Part shown: in pieces, positions 7,439 through 15,968 of the stretch | Position numbering within the stretch: the first letter of the stretch is position 1 | How the letters are laid out: the number at the start of each line of letters is the position of its first letter | Source: Methylobacterium radiotolerans JCM 2831 | GTDB taxonomy: Bacteria; Pseudomonadota; Alphaproteobacteria; Rhizobiales; Beijerinckiaceae | Reading direction: 5' to 3' | NCBI RefSeq assembly: GCF_000019725.1 | Contig: NC_010510.1 | Span: 400,501-464,500, forward strand | Length of the DNA: 64,000 nt | Position numbers and translations under genes: made by a program | Notes under the pieces: model-generated | The model's database searches: none | Seen by the model: only the letters and a program-made list of their open reading frames with translations | Told to the model about the DNA's origin: nothing

Positions 7439-8350
7439 ATGCTTGAACGGTTTCAGGGCGAACGGGGCCGGAAGAACCTCGTGGAGGAAATGACTCGGCA
7501 AAGGCTTGTCAACGGGACGCTCGGCCTCGCCGAGGCCCTGGTCGACGTGGGGCAGCTCACGCGCGTCGCACCCGGCACCTCGATCATCGAGCAGGGGGGT
7601 ACGGACAACGACCTGTTCTTCATAGTGGTCGGCGATTTCGAGGTCGTGGTGAACGACCATCGCGTCAACATGCGTGGCCGGGGCGACCAGGTCGGCGAGA
7701 TGGCCGCCGTGGTGCCGTCGCAGGCCCGGGCGGCGACCGTGACGGCGACGACCGAGGCCGTGGTCTTGAAGGTCGACGAGGCCGGCTTCTCTTCCGTCGC
7801 CGACCGGTACCCCGAGGTTTGGCGACGCATGGCGCAGGAGCTGGCGCGACGCCTCGAACAACGGAACGCGCTGATCAGACCTGCCAACGAGAAGCCGCGC
7901 GTCTTCCTGTTCTCGTCCTCGGAAGCCCTTCCGGTGGCGCGAGCCATCGAGAATGCGCTCGCGGACGACCCGTTCCTGACCGTCGTATGGGCGAACGGCG
8001 TGTTCAAGGTGACGAACTACACGCTTGAGACCTTGGAAGAGGAGTTGATGCAATCCGATTTCGCGGTTGCGGTCGCCCACCCCGACGACAAGACCGAGAT
8101 CCGGGACGAGGAGTGGCCAACGCCACGAGACAACGTGGTGTTCGAGCTGGGCTTCTTCATGGGAAGCCTGGGGCGTCAGCGGGCCGTGCTGATGGAGCCG
8201 AAGGGGGCGAAGTTGAAGCTTCCGAGTGACTTGGCGGGCATCACGACGATCAAGTACAATTTCCGGCCGGGTGCCGATGTTGGGGCCATGATGGGTCCGG
8301 CTTGCAACACGTTACGCGCCCACATCCTGCGCCTTGGGCGAAACGTCTGA
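7439..8350 (+). CDS. Pycsar-type effector: cyclic-nucleotide-binding domain fused to TIR
   Basis: The 303-residue protein combines a cNMP-binding beta-roll at about 30-145, with phosphate-cassette-like GDQVGEMAAVVPSQARAATV, and a TIR-like domain at about 150-275 of the CAP12/Pycsar-effector type, with PRVFLFSSSE and RDNVVFELGFFMGSLGRQR. In Pycsar defence, a phage-triggered cyclase makes cCMP or cUMP, which activates such a TIR protein to destroy NAD+. The start ATG follows GGGAGGAT. No cyclase gene is recognisable beside it: the frame immediately upstream is truncated by an IS630 relic and split by IS5. The protein may thus be an orphan, or may respond to a cyclase encoded elsewhere. It lies 618 bp before the qat operon, within a defence island. 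Confidence 0.85.
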   Translation: MLERFQGERGRKNLVEEMTRQRLVNGTLGLAEALVDVGQLTRVAPGTSIIEQGGTDNDLFFIVVGDFEVVVNDHRVNMRGRGDQVGEMAAVVPSQARAATVTATTEAVVLKVDEAGFSSVADRYPEVWRRMAQELARRLEQRNALIRPANEKPRVFLFSSSEALPVARAIENALADDPFLTVVWANGVFKVTNYTLETLEEELMQSDFAVAVAHPDDKTEIRDEEWPTPRDNVVFELGFFMGSLGRQRAVLMEPKGAKLKLPSDLAGITTIKYNFRPGADVGAMMGPACNTLRAHILRLGRNV

Positions 8351-8968
8351 CGTCCTCCAGGAGCTTCGCGACGAACCGCTCGTCGGCAGTGCGGCCCGTC
8401 CGATGTGTAGGCCACCAAACCTCAACGCTTAGGGCCTTGGGCCAAGGCCCGGGGATTTTCCCGATGGTTGCAGGACAAGCGTCCCAGGGCTTGTTCCGTC
8501 GCAGCCTCAGCACGTCGCGGCACGGCCTGGAGCGCGACAGCGTGCGGACCGCGGCCAGACCATGAAGTGATGACAGGCAGATGCGCGGCGATATTCACCG
8601 CCGCGCTCGCATTTCACGGCGCTGCGTCGTCTCAGCGCTGCTCATCATCCTCGCGGCTGCCACGAGATCGGCCAGGACCTTGGCCCAGTCCGGGCCGACG
8701 CAGTACCTACGAGGCCGCGCGCCGCGGCAGCCTTCCGCTACTTACCTACGCGGTTCGCTCAGCGTGTCGCCCGCAGCCGACACCAACTGTGGTTGATAGA
8801 CCTGAGGACAACTCGCCTTCCTATGCCAGGAAGTCTGGCGCGGACCACAGGTTGAGATATTGTTCAGATAGCGGATGGCGAAACCAGCCAGGAAGCGCTG
8901 GCCCGACCTCGCGGAAGTGCAGCGGAACGAGCGGGATAGCTTGTGGTCCGGCTTCCGGGAGTAGACGC
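8351..8968. other. 618-bp gap before qat operon
   Basis: No coding region is convincing here. It holds the perfect palindrome at 8432-8450 and a short minus-strand open stretch (about 8640-8720, with PDWAKVLADLVAA) that could be a gene relic but matches nothing I know. The qatA promoter presumably lies in the last 200 bp; I cannot single out -35 and -10 boxes. Confidence 0.35.
8432..8450. terminator. perfect 9-bp-arm palindrome after TIR effector gene
   Basis: GGGCCTTGG at 8432-8440 and CCAAGGCCC at 8442-8450 are perfect inverted repeats around a single G, about 80 nt downstream of the effector stop. GC-rich with TTTT 5 nt after it (8455-8458), it could terminate the effector transcript. The very small loop makes a cruciform or protein site an alternative. 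Confidence 0.4.
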
Positions 8969-10744
8969 ATGTGGGCTGACACCGATACCGACGTCGACTA
9001 CCTCAATTATACGGAGGTTGCCGAACTCGTCGCCGAGATGGTCGGCAGCGAGCGCATGCTGCCCTTGTCACTGGGAGTATTCGGCACTTGGGGCACCGGG
9101 AAGTCGTCGATCCTCCGGCTCGTCCAGGCCGACCTCGCTGCGCAAGATGGCCGCTATGTCTTCGTCGAATTCGATGCGTGGCTCTATCAGGATTTTGATG
9201 ATGCCCGCGCCGCCCTAATGGCGGTGATCGCCAAGGTCCTCCTCGACGCCGCGCCGGAAGGATTGAAGGACAAGGCCAAGAGCCTCTACGGCCGCGTGAA
9301 CAAGCTCAGGCTTCTGGGATTTGCCGCCGAAGGCGGCGCGGCTCTCATGGGCCTGCCGACTTTGGGCCTGCTGAGGAAAGGCATCGAGGGGATCGGCGAC
9401 TACGTCGCCGGGAATGCGGACGACGAGGACGCCAAGGCCGTGAAGGAGGCGGCGGGCGAGGTCAAGGAGAAGACGAAGGGACTATTGGCCTCCAAGGAGA
9501 AGCGCAGTCCTCCCGAAGAGATCACCGCGTTCCGTGCCGAGTTCAAAGAGGTTCTAAAAGGCCTCGACAAAACACTCGTCGTCGTCATTGACAATATCGA
9601 CCGCTGCACGCCGCCGAACGCGATCCACACGCTAGAGGCTATCCGGCTTTTCCTGTTCCTGCCACGCACGGCGTTCGTTATCGCGGCAGACGAGGACATG
9701 GTCCGGCACGCGGTCTCGACCCACTTCCGCAATCCGTCCGAGCGCCTGATCCAAGATTATCTCGACAAACTCATCCAGGTGCCCGTCCGCGTCCCAAGGC
9801 TCGGTGTGCAGGAGGTTCGTGCCTATATGCTGTTGCTCTTCGCAGAGGCGGCCGAAATAGGTGCGGAACGGCTCGAAGCCCTGCGAACCTTCCTGGTGGA
9901 ACAACTCCGGCAAGCCTGGAGACCAGATGCGGGCTTCGGCATTGACGACGTCCTTCGGGTGTTACAGCCGGCCGATCCAGCTGCCTTGCGGGTGACGTTG
10001 GACCTCGCGGACCGCATGGCACCCTTGCTGGCCTACTCCGCCAACGTCAAAGGCAACCCACGCATCATCAAGCGCATGCTGAATGTTGTGCGCATGCGCG
10101 CCTCTGTGGCTCGCAGGCGAGGGATGCCGATCGACGAGGCGATCATCGCCAAATTCGTCCTTTTTGAGCGGTGCACCGCAGCCGCTGCGGTAGACGCCCT
10201 CCACGACACCATCAACGCATCGGCCGGCAAGCCGGAGTTCTTTGCGCTCTTAGAGGATACGGCCGCTCTCGCTGCGGACATCGAGGGCGCATGCCCAGAG
10301 TCGATGCGGCCTTACATGACATTCATCCGCGACTGGGGCGCCCTTGAGCCGCCGCTGGCGGACATCGATCTGCGGCCCGCCGTGTATCTAGCACGTGAGA
10401 CGGTCCCCCTCCGCAGCATCGCCGCAGCTCTGTCTCCTGCGGCACTCCGGGCGCTCGACGTACTCCGCGACGTCAGGACGGCCAGTTCCCCAGCGGCGAG
10501 AGACGCGCTTGCCGCCGTCGACGCGATCGAACACGTCCCGATGATGGATGCGCTTGTGCGCGACATGCGCCGGAATCCCGAATGGATGCGTAATCGGCGG
10601 GACTTCCTCGGGGCGACGCTGCTGGCCGATCTCGCGCCAGAAGCCGCTGTCGTCCTGGTTCGCTTCATACGCTCCCTCGAACTGCCGAGGCGGCCGCCAT
10701 GGATGTCGGCGTTGCTCACCGGCAAGACGTGGGCCGAAGGCTAG
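8969..10744 (+). CDS. qatA: QatA-like KAP-family P-loop ATPase
   Basis: This is the first gene of a four-gene antiphage operon. The 591-residue product has Walker A GTWGTGKS at residues 39-46, the KAP signature YVFVEFDAWLYQD shortly after, and Walker B TLVVVIDNIDRC. KAP ATPases are oligomeric P-loop NTPases associated with membranes or defence. I place the start at ATG 8969, with GGGAG 7 nt upstream; an in-frame extension to 8468 has poor coding character. Order, overlaps and families of the next three genes match QatABCD, first described among predicted defence systems. The mechanism of Qat remains unclear; the ATPase is thought to be its core component. Confidence 0.9.
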   Translation: MWADTDTDVDYLNYTEVAELVAEMVGSERMLPLSLGVFGTWGTGKSSILRLVQADLAAQDGRYVFVEFDAWLYQDFDDARAALMAVIAKVLLDAAPEGLKDKAKSLYGRVNKLRLLGFAAEGGAALMGLPTLGLLRKGIEGIGDYVAGNADDEDAKAVKEAAGEVKEKTKGLLASKEKRSPPEEITAFRAEFKEVLKGLDKTLVVVIDNIDRCTPPNAIHTLEAIRLFLFLPRTAFVIAADEDMVRHAVSTHFRNPSERLIQDYLDKLIQVPVRVPRLGVQEVRAYMLLLFAEAAEIGAERLEALRTFLVEQLRQAWRPDAGFGIDDVLRVLQPADPAALRVTLDLADRMAPLLAYSANVKGNPRIIKRMLNVVRMRASVARRRGMPIDEAIIAKFVLFERCTAAAAVDALHDTINASAGKPEFFALLEDTAALAADIEGACPESMRPYMTFIRDWGALEPPLADIDLRPAVYLARETVPLRSIAAALSPAALRALDVLRDVRTASSPAARDALAAVDAIEHVPMMDALVRDMRRNPEWMRNRRDFLGATLLADLAPEAAVVLVRFIRSLELPRRPPWMSALLTGKTWAEG

Positions 10745-10754
10745 GGAGATCGCC

Positions 10755-11513
10755 GTGGGGACTTCCTCATCCAGTAGGGGGCCGAGCGGACGCTCGCCTC
10801 TCGTTCCGTCCTGGGCCGATGCCGATCCCAGGGCGCCGTTGCCCGCACCAGATGCGTTGCGTTTCCGAACCTTCAGGACAGAGTTCGGTCGCTATGCCGG
10901 TGGTGAAGGCGGTTCGCTGCGAAGCGCCCTCGGACACTATGCCCGAACCGCCACCGCCGGACAGGCCGTCGGTCCGCGCCGCTTCGGTTCGGCTTATCAG
11001 GCGGGCGGCGGCCTTTTCGGCCTCCTCGGCGACTTGGCCGGAGGTGGAGACGGCGCTGCCTTCGTCGGGATCGATATGTCCGGCCTCGCTGGCCGTACCC
11101 TCGGCTACGCCGCGCAAGAGATCGCCCGCGCCCTCGCGCCGGAAAACGGAGACGCTGACCGGATCCGCATCGCGATCCAAGAAGCGATCGCCGAGGTACT
11201 TCCGGATGTCGAGATCTTCGATCCGGCGGTCCTAACACCCGACGACATCATCGCAATTCTGATCGAATTCCTGACACGCATCCTGTTTCAGCAGGTGGTT
11301 GAGGATGCCGGGTCTGCTTGGAACAGGGCGCCATCCGATGCCCGCACGGCGCAGGCGGAGGGCGAGCTGTTCGACCTGATACGGATCGCCATAGATCGGC
11401 ACCTCGGGCCCCGGCTGGCCGCTGTAGGCGGCCGCATAGCGCGGGCCGAAGTCGAGCGGCTTCAGCGCAGCGCCATGGAAGACGTCTGGCGGGATTGGGA
11501 GAATTTTGCATGA
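10755..11513 (+). CDS. qatB: QatB-like protein
   Basis: The product has 252 residues and starts at GTG 10755, with AGGGAG at 10743-10748 as ribosome site, 10 nt after qatA. The N-terminus GTSSSSRGPSGRSPLVPSW is a Gly/Ser/Pro-rich segment that I associate with QatB proteins; the remainder is mostly helical with EIFDPAVLTPDDIIAILIEFL. No catalytic motif is visible. The final ATGA overlaps the start of qatC, so expression is coupled. The assignment rests on operon position as well as the N-terminal motif, since QatB has no well-defined enzymatic domain. Confidence 0.8.
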   Translation: MGTSSSSRGPSGRSPLVPSWADADPRAPLPAPDALRFRTFRTEFGRYAGGEGGSLRSALGHYARTATAGQAVGPRRFGSAYQAGGGLFGLLGDLAGGGDGAAFVGIDMSGLAGRTLGYAAQEIARALAPENGDADRIRIAIQEAIAEVLPDVEIFDPAVLTPDDIIAILIEFLTRILFQQVVEDAGSAWNRAPSDARTAQAEGELFDLIRIAIDRHLGPRLAAVGGRIARAEVERLQRSAMEDVWRDWENFA

Positions 11514-12817
11514 CACGGGTGGTCTGTCACGCCGACATCGCGGACGTGCCCCTCCGCCGCGCCGTGGGCGACGTCCATGTGGTGCTCTACGGCCGGGGCC
11601 GTATGCCGGACGGCATCGCGCGGCTTGGGGCCGGGGTGATGGACGCTGTCAGCCGCATCGGCTTCGCCCTGCGCGAGGACGCTTTCGACTTCCTGACCAT
11701 CGCCCTGGCCGTGACGGCAGCCGATACCTTCGTTCTGCGGGAGCTGGCGGAGGACCGCTGGAGCCGGAGACTGGAACTCTCGGTTCCCTTGATCAATCCC
11801 CGACTTTGGGGCGCGGTGCGGGCGCAGTTGGAAGAGGCCTTGCGCTTCCTGAGCGGCGATTCCTGGAGCCTGTCGTTCCAGCGCGGTGGCCCGCGGCGCC
11901 CCTCCCAGGCGGTGATCGATGGCAGGCGGCGGCGCATCGACCTATCCCGATCCGAAAGCGCCTGCCTGTTCTCGGGTGGCCTGGACAGTTACATCGGCGC
12001 CCTCGACCTCATCGCCCAAGGAGAACGCCCGCTCCTTGTCAGCCATGCCTATCGAGGAGATAGACGGTACCAAGACCGCACAGCCCACGCGCTACCGGTG
12101 GCCTGCGCCCGGTTCTCCGCCAACGCTCATCCAACTTGGTCCGGTCCGTCCGACGTCTCCATGCGGACGCGGAGCTTCAATTTCCTTGCCTACGGCGCCG
12201 CCGCGGCGACAGCTATATCCCAGATGCGAGCGGGAAACCGGGTCACGCTGTGGGTTCCCGAAAACGGCTTGATCGCCCTCAATGCGCCGCTGACCCCGCG
12301 CCGGATCGGCTCGCACAGCACACGGACGACCCATCCGTATTTCCTGCAATCGATGCAAAATATCCTTGATGCGGTCGGTCTCCCCGTGGCCATCGTGAAC
12401 CCGCTGCGCCATCAAACAAAAGGCGAGATGGTATTGCGGCACGCAAGAGATCCGGCTTTCGTCGCTCAAGCGGTTCGCACAGTTTCCTGCGGAAAGTGGA
12501 AGCGTGACGGCACACAATGCGGTCGCTGCGTCCCGTGCCTGATCCGTCGCGCGTCCTTCCATGCCGCGGACATCGCGGACACGACCGGGTATCGCAGCCA
12601 GGTGCTCGCCCCCGTCCTCGGGGACATTGATCTCCGCGATGATCTCGCGTCGGTGCGCTCCGCTGTCAGACGAGCGCGGCAAACGGCGATGGAACCGTGG
12701 GTGCTCCAGGCCGGCCCGCTTCCCCAAGAGCAGCTTGAGCGGGACGGGTGTATTGAGGTTTTCAGGCGTGGTATCGATGAGCTGCGGAGCTTCCTCCACG
12801 CCAATGGATTGCCGTGA
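11510..12817 (+). CDS. qatC: QatC-like protein, QueC-related PP-loop enzyme
   Basis: The 435-residue protein resembles QueC, the 7-cyano-7-deazaguanine synthase of queuosine biosynthesis. The PP-loop motif SGGLDS is at residues 155-160. Near 340-357 a four-cysteine cluster (SCGKWKRDGTQCGRCVPC) matches the QueC zinc site. About 140 extra N-terminal residues distinguish it from housekeeping QueC (around 230 residues), as expected for QatC. The start ATG overlaps the qatB stop (ATGA), and the stop overlaps the GTG of qatD. QueC-like enzymes can modify bases, or nucleophiles on proteins, through an adenylated carboxylate; the QatC target is not known from this sequence. Confidence 0.9.
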   Translation: MTRVVCHADIADVPLRRAVGDVHVVLYGRGRMPDGIARLGAGVMDAVSRIGFALREDAFDFLTIALAVTAADTFVLRELAEDRWSRRLELSVPLINPRLWGAVRAQLEEALRFLSGDSWSLSFQRGGPRRPSQAVIDGRRRRIDLSRSESACLFSGGLDSYIGALDLIAQGERPLLVSHAYRGDRRYQDRTAHALPVACARFSANAHPTWSGPSDVSMRTRSFNFLAYGAAAATAISQMRAGNRVTLWVPENGLIALNAPLTPRRIGSHSTRTTHPYFLQSMQNILDAVGLPVAIVNPLRHQTKGEMVLRHARDPAFVAQAVRTVSCGKWKRDGTQCGRCVPCLIRRASFHAADIADTTGYRSQVLAPVLGDIDLRDDLASVRSAVRRARQTAMEPWVLQAGPLPQEQLERDGCIEVFRRGIDELRSFLHANGLP

Positions 12818-13557
12818 TCGATTTCCATTGCCACCTCGATCTCTACCCGGACCCGAAGGCGGCCGTACGGCAGGCGGACGCAGCGCGTGTCTACGTCCTC
12901 TCGGTCACCACCACGCCCAAGGCTTGGCGCGGCACCTCCGCACTAGCGAAAGGGTGCAGCCGGATCCGCACGGCCCTGGGCTTTCATCCGCAGCTCGCGC
13001 ACGAGCGCCATCGAGAGCTCGCGTTGTTCGAAGGCTTGCTGCCAGAGACCCGTTACGTCGGGGAGGTCGGGCTGGATGGAACTCCCGAGTTCCGGGATCA
13101 TGCGGCTGTTCAGCGCCGCGTTTTCGAAACCGTACTTAGGATGTCGGCCCTTCAAGGCGGCCGTATCCTCTCGATTCACAGTCGCCGTGCCTGTGACGAG
13201 GTCCTGGATTTTCTGCGGCAGCAACCGGATGCTGGCACCCCCATCCTGCACTGGTTTTCGGGTAGCAAAGCGCAGCTGATGCGGGCCGCCGACCAAGGCT
13301 GCTGGTTCTCGGTTGGGCCGCCTATGACGCGGTCGGCGACCGGGCGCGCCCTTCTCCGGCACCTGCCGCGGGATCGTGTGTTGACGGAAACGGACGGTCC
13401 TTTCACGCAGGAGAGTGGGCGTCCGTTGATACCGGAGGACACCGGAGCGATGGCCGCCGCACTCGCAGATGTCTGGGGCATCAGCGAGGCGACCGCCATC
13501 GATCAACTTCTCGCAAACTTGCGCCGGCTCTCTGGGCCCGAGGCCATAGTCGGCTGA
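12814..13557 (+). CDS. qatD: QatD-like TatD-family metal-dependent hydrolase
   Basis: The 247-residue protein is a TatD-type TIM-barrel nuclease/hydrolase. Metal ligands are all present: the HxH pair in DFHCHLDLY at the N-terminus, Glu in YVGEVGLDG, His in LSIHSRRACDEV, His in LHWFSGSK and Asp in LTETDGPF. The start is GTG 12814, overlapping the qatC stop. It is the last gene of the qat operon; the following gene is 172 nt away. The intact ligand set suggests an active DNase-like component. Confidence 0.9.
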   Translation: MIDFHCHLDLYPDPKAAVRQADAARVYVLSVTTTPKAWRGTSALAKGCSRIRTALGFHPQLAHERHRELALFEGLLPETRYVGEVGLDGTPEFRDHAAVQRRVFETVLRMSALQGGRILSIHSRRACDEVLDFLRQQPDAGTPILHWFSGSKAQLMRAADQGCWFSVGPPMTRSATGRALLRHLPRDRVLTETDGPFTQESGRPLIPEDTGAMAAALADVWGISEATAIDQLLANLRRLSGPEAIVG

Positions 13558-13729
13558 GGCCCCTCCCGCGCAGCCTGACGCTTTGCGGCAGGGCTGCAGA
13601 CGAGCAGTGGGGTACGACGCCGTCTCAAAGCGCCTTCCGTATCCCTTAATCGCTATAAACGCTGGCAAGCTTGAGTTGTGGCCCTCAACATCAGATCATC
13701 AAGCAATCTCCAGCCGAGCGAGGTCCGTC

Positions 13730-14152
13730 ATGACGGGTGGCCCAACCTGGTACTCTTGGTTCAGTTTCCCATTCTTCGCCCCGTTGAGCGGCGCCGTGAG
13801 TCAAGACATCTCGGCGAGTCCCTACCAGGGCGTTCCCGAGATCGAGATCGCGATCATCAAGGAGGTCGGAAGCTTCGGCCAGCAGCTCGGGATCATCTCG
13901 GAGGCGGTCAAAGAACTAGCCGATAAGATGGGCGCGATGCCGCCGGATAGGGAACCCCGTGCGCTGACAGTGTCGGCCGGTGAGATCGAGGAGAAGACGC
14001 CTTTGGAGAAGCTCGGTGAGTTGATCCAACAGGTCGACAAGGTGAAAGCGGCGTACAAAGAGGCAGTCGAACGAGATGCTGAGCGGGCGGTCGCTAGGCT
14101 GCACCGAGTCAATCCCAGGGCATCGGCGAGGCTTGCTGACCGGCTCCGCTGA
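13730..14152 (+). CDS. hypothetical protein, hydrophobic N-terminus and coiled-coil tail
   Basis: I do not recognise this 140-residue protein. It begins MTGGPTWYSWFSFPFFAPLS, aromatic and hydrophobic but short for a membrane span, followed by an acidic/helical stretch (EIEIAIIKEVGSFGQQLGIISEAVKEL) and a charged C-terminal helix (LIQQVDKVKAAYKEAVERDAERAVARL). I chose ATG 13730 because AGGT lies 5 nt before it and the N-terminal motif is compact. It is separated from qatD by 172 nt and is followed directly by an IS3 relic. It could be an accessory gene of the island; no function is assigned. Confidence 0.55.
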   Translation: MTGGPTWYSWFSFPFFAPLSGAVSQDISASPYQGVPEIEIAIIKEVGSFGQQLGIISEAVKELADKMGAMPPDREPRALTVSAGEIEEKTPLEKLGELIQQVDKVKAAYKEAVERDAERAVARLHRVNPRASARLADRLR

Positions 14153-14194
14153 GGTCGCGGTTAGGACCATACGCAGAGTGAGCAGCAGGGAGCT

Positions 14195-14405
14195 TTCGGA
14201 CCGCGGCTCGCAATACGTCAGTATCCGCAACACCGAGCGTCTGGTAGAGGGGGCATTGACGCCTCGGTGGGCCGCGTCGGAGACTCGTACGACAATGTGT
14301 TGGCCGAAACTGTGATTGGCCTGTTCAAACCGAGATTATCTACCAGCGCGGCCCCTGGCGCACCTCCGAGGCCCAGGTTCGCGAGCCTGGAATGGATCGA
14401 TTTGT
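14195..14405 (+). pseudogene. IS3-family transposase (OrfB) relic
   Basis: Reading across two frameshifts gives LSDRGSQYVSIRNTERLVE, then IDASVGRVGDSYDNVLAETVIGLFK, then EIIYQRGPWRTSEAQ, the characteristic integrase-core segment of IS3-family OrfB with the second Asp and the catalytic Glu region. Everything upstream of the DDE core and downstream of it is missing. Confidence 0.85.
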
Positions 14406-14814
14406 TAAGTCATTGGCGACTTCTTCATCGGTGACTTCGCTCTCGCGGAGTCTGAAGCGCGCTACTGTGCCTAGGCCGAGGGGCCCGCCTTTTCCGCCTG
14501 ACCAAAACCAAACAGCGTGCAAAAATCCGGCGCGGTTCACCGAATGCGTTGGCGATGGTGGTGGAACGGTCGTCCGAGTGCCGGAAGGGGCAGGGGCCTG
14601 GCGCGAAACCTCGGCGACCTCGCGCGGATTAACGAGACGTTCGAACATTCGACGTACTCCAGCGCCTCATTCAACCGGTTGTCGTCGGCGGCGCGGGCCT
14701 TGTGACGGCGCTAGAGCGCTCGACCGATGCGCTCTCCGACAATTTCTCGAAGGGTGCCGGGGGAGGGGAGGTGCATAATACCGAAAAGCACCCTCCCCTT
14801 CGCAGCAAAACGCG

Positions 14815-14935
14815 GAGTATCCAGGTAGATTAATTTACGTCACATGGTATTTTGAAGCTATATTTCGTCGTATAGTTCCATAATGTTTGTTATGCGAATT
14901 ACAGTATCGTAGATAACAAAATTCGTATAATCTGC
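14815..14935. other. AT-rich patch in a gene-free stretch
   Basis: About 120 bp is strikingly AT-rich against its GC-rich surroundings, with runs such as TTAATTTACG, CTATATTTCGTCGTATAG and GATAACAAAATTCGTATAATC. It contains several -10-like hexamers (TATAAT at 14925 region) but no gene follows within 200 bp on either strand. The wider interval 14406-15160 has no supportable gene. It may be a relic promoter, a plasmid or phage fragment, or a recombination hot spot. Confidence 0.45.
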
Positions 14936-15167
14936 GAGAGTCATTCCCGCGGCAAGGGGCTCGGCCGATCTCCGATAATTTAGTTCGCCTCCCCTCCCCT
15001 ACGCGCGATCCGGCACTGCTACGGGCGCCGAGTCAGCTACAGTCTGCCATGCCGGAAACCGTTTGATCCATTCGGCCCACAAAACGTAAACCCTAGACCG
15101 TAACCGCATATGCTGTTCAAGCGTATAAATCGCGTGCCGAATTTTGCTCGGAGCGTACAAAATGCCC

Positions 15168-15311
15168 AGGATGGATTTTTGATGTCGAACCGGCGAAGGG
15201 CGCGAAGATCCGCTCCGATCGGAGGCCGGCTTCGCCGAGGCAGCCGCCATCTTCGGCGGCCGTGTTGAAGAGTATCAGAATACCAGGGTCGACGAGAACC
15301 TCCGCGCCTAG
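15168..15311 (+). pseudogene. possible BrnT-type toxin relic, frameshifted
   Basis: Two overlapping frames give WIFDVEPAKGAKIRSDR and then GFAEAAAIFGGRVEEYQNTRVDENLR. Joined by one frameshift they resemble the N-terminal half of BrnT RNase toxins (pattern F-W/V-D-x-x-K-x-x-x-N/R...H/R-G-x-x-F-x-x-A-x-x-I/V-F-x-G). The frame ends at a TAG created by the CTAG target at the edge of the IS5 remnant, so the insertion truncated it. No BrnA antitoxin is seen. Confidence 0.4.
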
Positions 15312-15782
15312 GGCGTCTCTGCAACGGGTTCACAGCGCGCACGGGCCGGCCTGCGGAGGATCACTGCCAAATGCTCAACGGCATGCTCTGGATCCTGCGT
15401 AGGATCGTGCGTACCGGTGCGCCCTGGGAGGATCTGCCGGCCCGCTACGGGGCGGCCGGAACCGTGTCGAGCCGGTTCTACCGCCGGCGCGAGGCCGGCG
15501 TGTCCGACCGGGTGCTGCAGCGCCCGCAGGCGCAGGCGGACGCCCGCGGCGCCGTGGACTGGGATCCGCGCTGCGTGGACGCACGGTGGTGCGCCCACCA
15601 GTACGCCGCCGGGGCACGCCGGTCCAGCGCCATCGGGAGGTGACGGCACGGTCGAGGTCGTCGACGAGGCGCTCGCGCGCAGTCAGGGCGGCTTCTCCAC
15701 CGAGAAGCGGGCTGCCAACGACCTCGACATGGTCACCCTCGCCATGATCATGCTTCGGCTCACATGAGTTTGCGGAGACGCC
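15312..15782 (+). mobile_element. deleted IS5-family copy, same element as 6349-7253
   Basis: The left end GGCGTCTCTGCAA (15312 on) and right end TTTGCGGAGACGCC (15769-15782) match the intact copy, with one change at right; flanks read CTAG and CCAG. Internally, the N-terminal transposase codons before QVLNGMLWIL are missing, and a second deletion joins SQGGFST directly to EKRAANDLDMVT. It is in the opposite orientation to the intact element and is nonfunctional. Confidence 0.85.
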
Positions 15783-15904
15783 CCAGTATCCTGTGGCCGT
15801 GAGGACCCGGGCGCGTCCGCGGATCGACGGCTTGCTGGCGATGCCGTTGGCTGGATGCAGAGTCGGTCCGGTCAGCGGCCGCTCTGCCACCCTGCGCTCA
15901 ACCA

Positions 15905-15933
15905 ACGTCTGATAACCCTTTCTTATCAGACGT
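15905..15933. repeat. perfect 11-bp inverted repeat upstream of second integrase
   Basis: ACGTCTGATAA at 15905-15915 and TTATCAGACGT at 15923-15933 are perfect inverted repeats around a 7-nt spacer, 36 nt before the integrase start at 15969. It could be an operator, an arm site for the recombinase or an mRNA hairpin. Confidence 0.55.
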
Positions 15934-15968
15934 AGCGTTACGCTCAGGTTCGATTGAGGGAGAGAGCC

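Noticed and set aside
15912..15932. Intrinsic terminator upstream of second integrase
   Set aside because: The stem is AT-containing with no downstream T run, and no gene ends nearby, so an operator or recombination role is more plausible.
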